Below, piece by piece: positions 62,136 to 64,000 of a stretch of 64,000 nucleotides of DNA. This stretch comes from CAVQFB01 sp963711675. GTDB lineage: Bacteria > Acidobacteriota > Terriglobia > Terriglobales > Acidobacteriaceae. The notes beneath the pieces are model-generated. The model had not been told where the DNA came from. It did not search any database and worked only from the letters and a program-made list of their open reading frames with translations. Both the position numbers and the translations under genes were made by a program. The DNA is taken from contig CAVQFB010000008.1 in NCBI GenBank assembly GCA_963711675.1, positions 124,001 through 188,000 of the forward strand, read 5' to 3'. Numbering within the stretch: the first letter of the stretch is position 1; the number at the start of each line of letters is the position of its first letter.

Positions 62136-63260
62136 ATGAAATTCCCTTCAACGCAGTGTGCCATTCATAACTCTGGGGCATTGTCGAGGCGCCGGCTGGC
62201 TGGCCTTCTGGCCACCTGCATGGTGGCTGTCGTCTGTTTTGCGCAATCGCCGGCCGCTCAAGCGCAAGGATTCCTTCCCAACCCCGTCAGAGTACTTTCC
62301 ACTGTTCCGGCAAATGGAGACGTGAATCCGTACGGAGTCACTTTTGTCCCAAGCGGATTTCCGGGCGGCGTGCTTCAGCCCGGTGACATTCTCGTCTCCA
62401 ACTTCAACAACAATCAAAATCTGCAAGGCACCGGAACGACGATCGTTCGCGTCCCACAAAGTGGGGCAGCCTCCCTCTTCTTCCAGTCCTCGATGCAGCA
62501 GTCGGGTCTTTCGACCGCGCTGAAGGTTCTGAGCTCGGGCTTCGTTTTGGTCGGCAGTTTTCCCACCGTGGATGGTACGTGCGCTACTGTGCAACCCGGC
62601 TCCATCTTAATACTCAACGACAACGGCCAGCAGCTGGGCAGCGTCTCCGGACCCGAAATCAACGGGCCGTGGGACATGACGGTGTATGAGAACGGGAGTA
62701 AGGTGCAGGCTTTCGTTGCCAACGCTTTGGCGGGCACAATTACCCGGCTGGACTTTCACGTTTCGCAGGGCCAGATTAGCCTGAAGGACCAGGTCGGGAT
62801 CGCTTCCGGCTACCAGCATCAATGCGACCCTGCCGCTCTCGTCGACGCTCCAACCGGCACAGTTTACGATGCCGCATCCGACACGCTCTTCGTAGCCTCG
62901 ACGCTTGACAATGCGGTATTCGCAGTGCCGGATGCAGGCCATGCCACCGGCAGCCAGGGGACGGGCTCAATCGTCTACCAGGACGCCACGCACCTGCACG
63001 GCGCGCTGGCGATGGCCGAGGCGCCGAATGGCCACCTGCTGGTGACCAATAACGACGTGACCAATGGAGATCCCAACCAACCGAGCGAAATTGTCGAGTT
63101 CACCAAACAGGGCCAGTACGTAAAGGAAGTTTCGGTGGATCCGAACTTAGGTGGCTCCTTCGGGCTGCAGGTTCATAAGTTCGGTAATAATGTTACGCAA
63201 CTGGCGGCCGTGGACGACAACCAGGTCAACCTGATCATCTGGACGCTCCCAGCCCACTAG
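62136..63260 (+). CDS. Secreted beta-propeller protein (NHL/SMP-30-like)
   Basis: A 374-residue exported protein from ATG 62136 with CAGGAGGACA upstream. The N-terminal leader has Arg-Arg (SRRRLAGLLATCMVAVVCFAQ) and ends near residue 44 at AQAQG. The mature part contains repeating blades with VTFVPSGFPGGVLQPGDILVSNF, GSILILNDNGQQLG, PWDMTVYENG, DAASDTLFVASTLDNAVF and GHLLVTNN. No ligand or metal residues typical of lactonases are obvious. Probably surface or extracellular binding. Confidence 0.82.
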   Translation: MKFPSTQCAIHNSGALSRRRLAGLLATCMVAVVCFAQSPAAQAQGFLPNPVRVLSTVPANGDVNPYGVTFVPSGFPGGVLQPGDILVSNFNNNQNLQGTGTTIVRVPQSGAASLFFQSSMQQSGLSTALKVLSSGFVLVGSFPTVDGTCATVQPGSILILNDNGQQLGSVSGPEINGPWDMTVYENGSKVQAFVANALAGTITRLDFHVSQGQISLKDQVGIASGYQHQCDPAALVDAPTGTVYDAASDTLFVASTLDNAVFAVPDAGHATGSQGTGSIVYQDATHLHGALAMAEAPNGHLLVTNNDVTNGDPNQPSEIVEFTKQGQYVKEVSVDPNLGGSFGLQVHKFGNNVTQLAAVDDNQVNLIIWTLPAH

Positions 63261-63278
63261 CACCCAGCGTAGTCCGAA

Positions 63279-63307
63279 CGGCTCAGCGTCAATAGGGCGC
63301 TGAGCCG
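63279..63307. terminator. Bidirectional hairpin between convergent genes
   Basis: CGGCTCAGCG and CGCTGAGCCG form a perfect 10-bp stem with a 9-base loop, extendable by GTCC...GGAC with two mismatches. It lies between the propeller gene and the convergent GH114-like gene and probably ends both transcripts, though no long T-tract is present. Confidence 0.6.
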
Positions 63308-63323
63308 CTGGACCGCTAAGTTC

Positions 63324-64000
63324 TTAGCGGCAGGGGACGCGATACTTGCCCAGGTTGAGATGCTTCTTCATGGAATTGAAGTTCAGCGAGTTTGCTTTTG
63401 GGCAAAACTTGTCGGTAGGTAGGAAGTACTCAACCTCAAAGACAGCCTTATTCGCATCTATGAAAGGCAACAGCTTGTGGCATTCGCTGTACTGGAAGCA
63501 TTGCTCGTCCAGCGACCAGTCGAAAGAAGGGAGTAAGTCGCTGACCTGGTCCACATCATTCTTGAGGCCTACCGACAGCCCTCTGGCATGAGCTTGCTTC
63601 GCGATGAACGTGTCGTAGCGGATTTGATCCTGATACGTTAAAGGAAAACCGGTGTCGTTGGAGTAGCCGTCCACGTTATCCGGCTCCATCCCATCGAAGC
63701 CTTTGGCCTGGCACAGGTCCATCCGCGCTTTCATGATAGGACCAAGAATGTCGATGCGACGGATGTCCAGCCACCTCTCGCCTGGCCACCCACTGACCGG
63801 CTTGCCTTTCACAGAGTTGGGAAACTTCTTCGCGTCGGGGCGCCAGTTCTCCCACGTGCCTACATCGATATAGCAGACCACCTTGCGGCCCTTGCTGTGC
63901 AGCGACGCCACCACTTTGGCATCGTTGTCAAACATATCGATGTCGTACATCTGCACCTTGATTTTCTGATCGACCGGCGTCGGAAGCTGCCATTGCCAGC
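63324..64000 (-). CDS. Endo-alpha-1,4-polygalactosaminidase (GH114)-like protein, 5' end outside the window
   Basis: Glycoside hydrolase with a TIM-barrel, expected to act on alpha-1,4 galactosaminidic polysaccharide of cell surfaces or fungi. The visible part (225 residues; frame open to the window edge) starts WQWQLPTPVDQKIKVQMYDIDMFDN, continues VVCYIDVGTWENWRPDA, GWPGERWLDIRRIDILGP, the acid motif GFDGMEPDNVDGYSNDTG, LSVGLKNDVDQVSDLLPSFDW and the Cys-rich CFQYSECHKLLPF. The frame is open upstream of 63956, so the ATG-like start there is not the true start; a signal peptide would lie beyond base 64000. Confidence 0.85.
   Translation of the reverse strand, partial: WQWQLPTPVDQKIKVQMYDIDMFDNDAKVVASLHSKGRKVVCYIDVGTWENWRPDAKKFPNSVKGKPVSGWPGERWLDIRRIDILGPIMKARMDLCQAKGFDGMEPDNVDGYSNDTGFPLTYQDQIRYDTFIAKQAHARGLSVGLKNDVDQVSDLLPSFDWSLDEQCFQYSECHKLLPFIDANKAVFEVEYFLPTDKFCPKANSLNFNSMKKHLNLGKYRVPCR

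Noticed and set aside
1..64000. tRNA or rRNA genes, insertion sequences, integrases, toxin-antitoxin pairs and prophage.
   Set aside because: None was recognised by eye on either strand; a tRNA scan could still reveal one in a gap.

Overview
The window is chromosomal DNA of moderately high G+C from a bacterium that is most probably an Acidobacteriota member (Terriglobia / Koribacter-like). This is an inference from gene content: a VWFA-related protein of the acidobacterial type, a Ser/Thr kinase fused to a TolB-like propeller, a DUF6677-like membrane protein, many secreted beta-propeller proteins, and dense intergenic palindromic repeats. I saw no rRNA, tRNA, CRISPR array, prophage or transposase gene.

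Region 1 (1-8.5 kb) is a conserved translation/RNA block on the + strand: the end of nusA, infB, a DUF503 gene, rbfA and nrnA, followed by a small membrane protein, an ArnT-like glycosyltransferase and a tandem GNAT protein. Region 2 (8.8-16.4 kb) is on the - strand: two small membrane proteins with an M24 peptidase, an AlkD-like protein, a POT-like MFS carrier, DUF167, YggS and an OPT transporter. Region 3 (16.5-25.4 kb) has comF, an HNH nuclease, a four-helix-bundle (23S intervening-sequence type) gene flanked by a near-perfect inverted repeat, a LolA-like secreted protein, a decayed S9 peptidase, a VWA protein and a TPR protein.

Region 4 (25.5-38 kb) is dominated by exported proteins: an internally duplicated IPT/TIG protein and a PQQ-propeller protein that share a duplicated 5' leader, a Tat-exported two-subunit molybdenum hydroxylase, a GH13 amylase, a BNR/sialidase-like protein and a DUF2207-like membrane protein. 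Region 5 (38.5-51.2 kb) holds the kinase-propeller fusion, an S4 protein, a Gfo/Idh/MocA oxidoreductase, an acetate module (acs, actP, DUF485) and an atypical response regulator divergent from a coiled-coil porin. Region 6 (51.4-64 kb) has a cytidine deaminase with a Tat-like leader, an RND efflux pair broken by single-base frameshifts, an MBL-fold protein, a frameshifted lipase-maturation-factor protein, an ArsR-SRPBCC-DUF899/DinB operon behind a compact self-regulated promoter, a secreted propeller protein and a GH114-like enzyme cut by the window edge.

Two themes cross the window. Families of small palindromic intergenic repeats recur, some with conserved flanks but a different perfect hairpin core in each copy, and one sits inside a coding sequence. 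Single-base frameshifts are concentrated at 21.4-23.2, 29.08, 53.0-55.4 and 58.1 kb; they could be real gene decay or homopolymer-type sequencing errors, and the sequence alone cannot fully separate the two.
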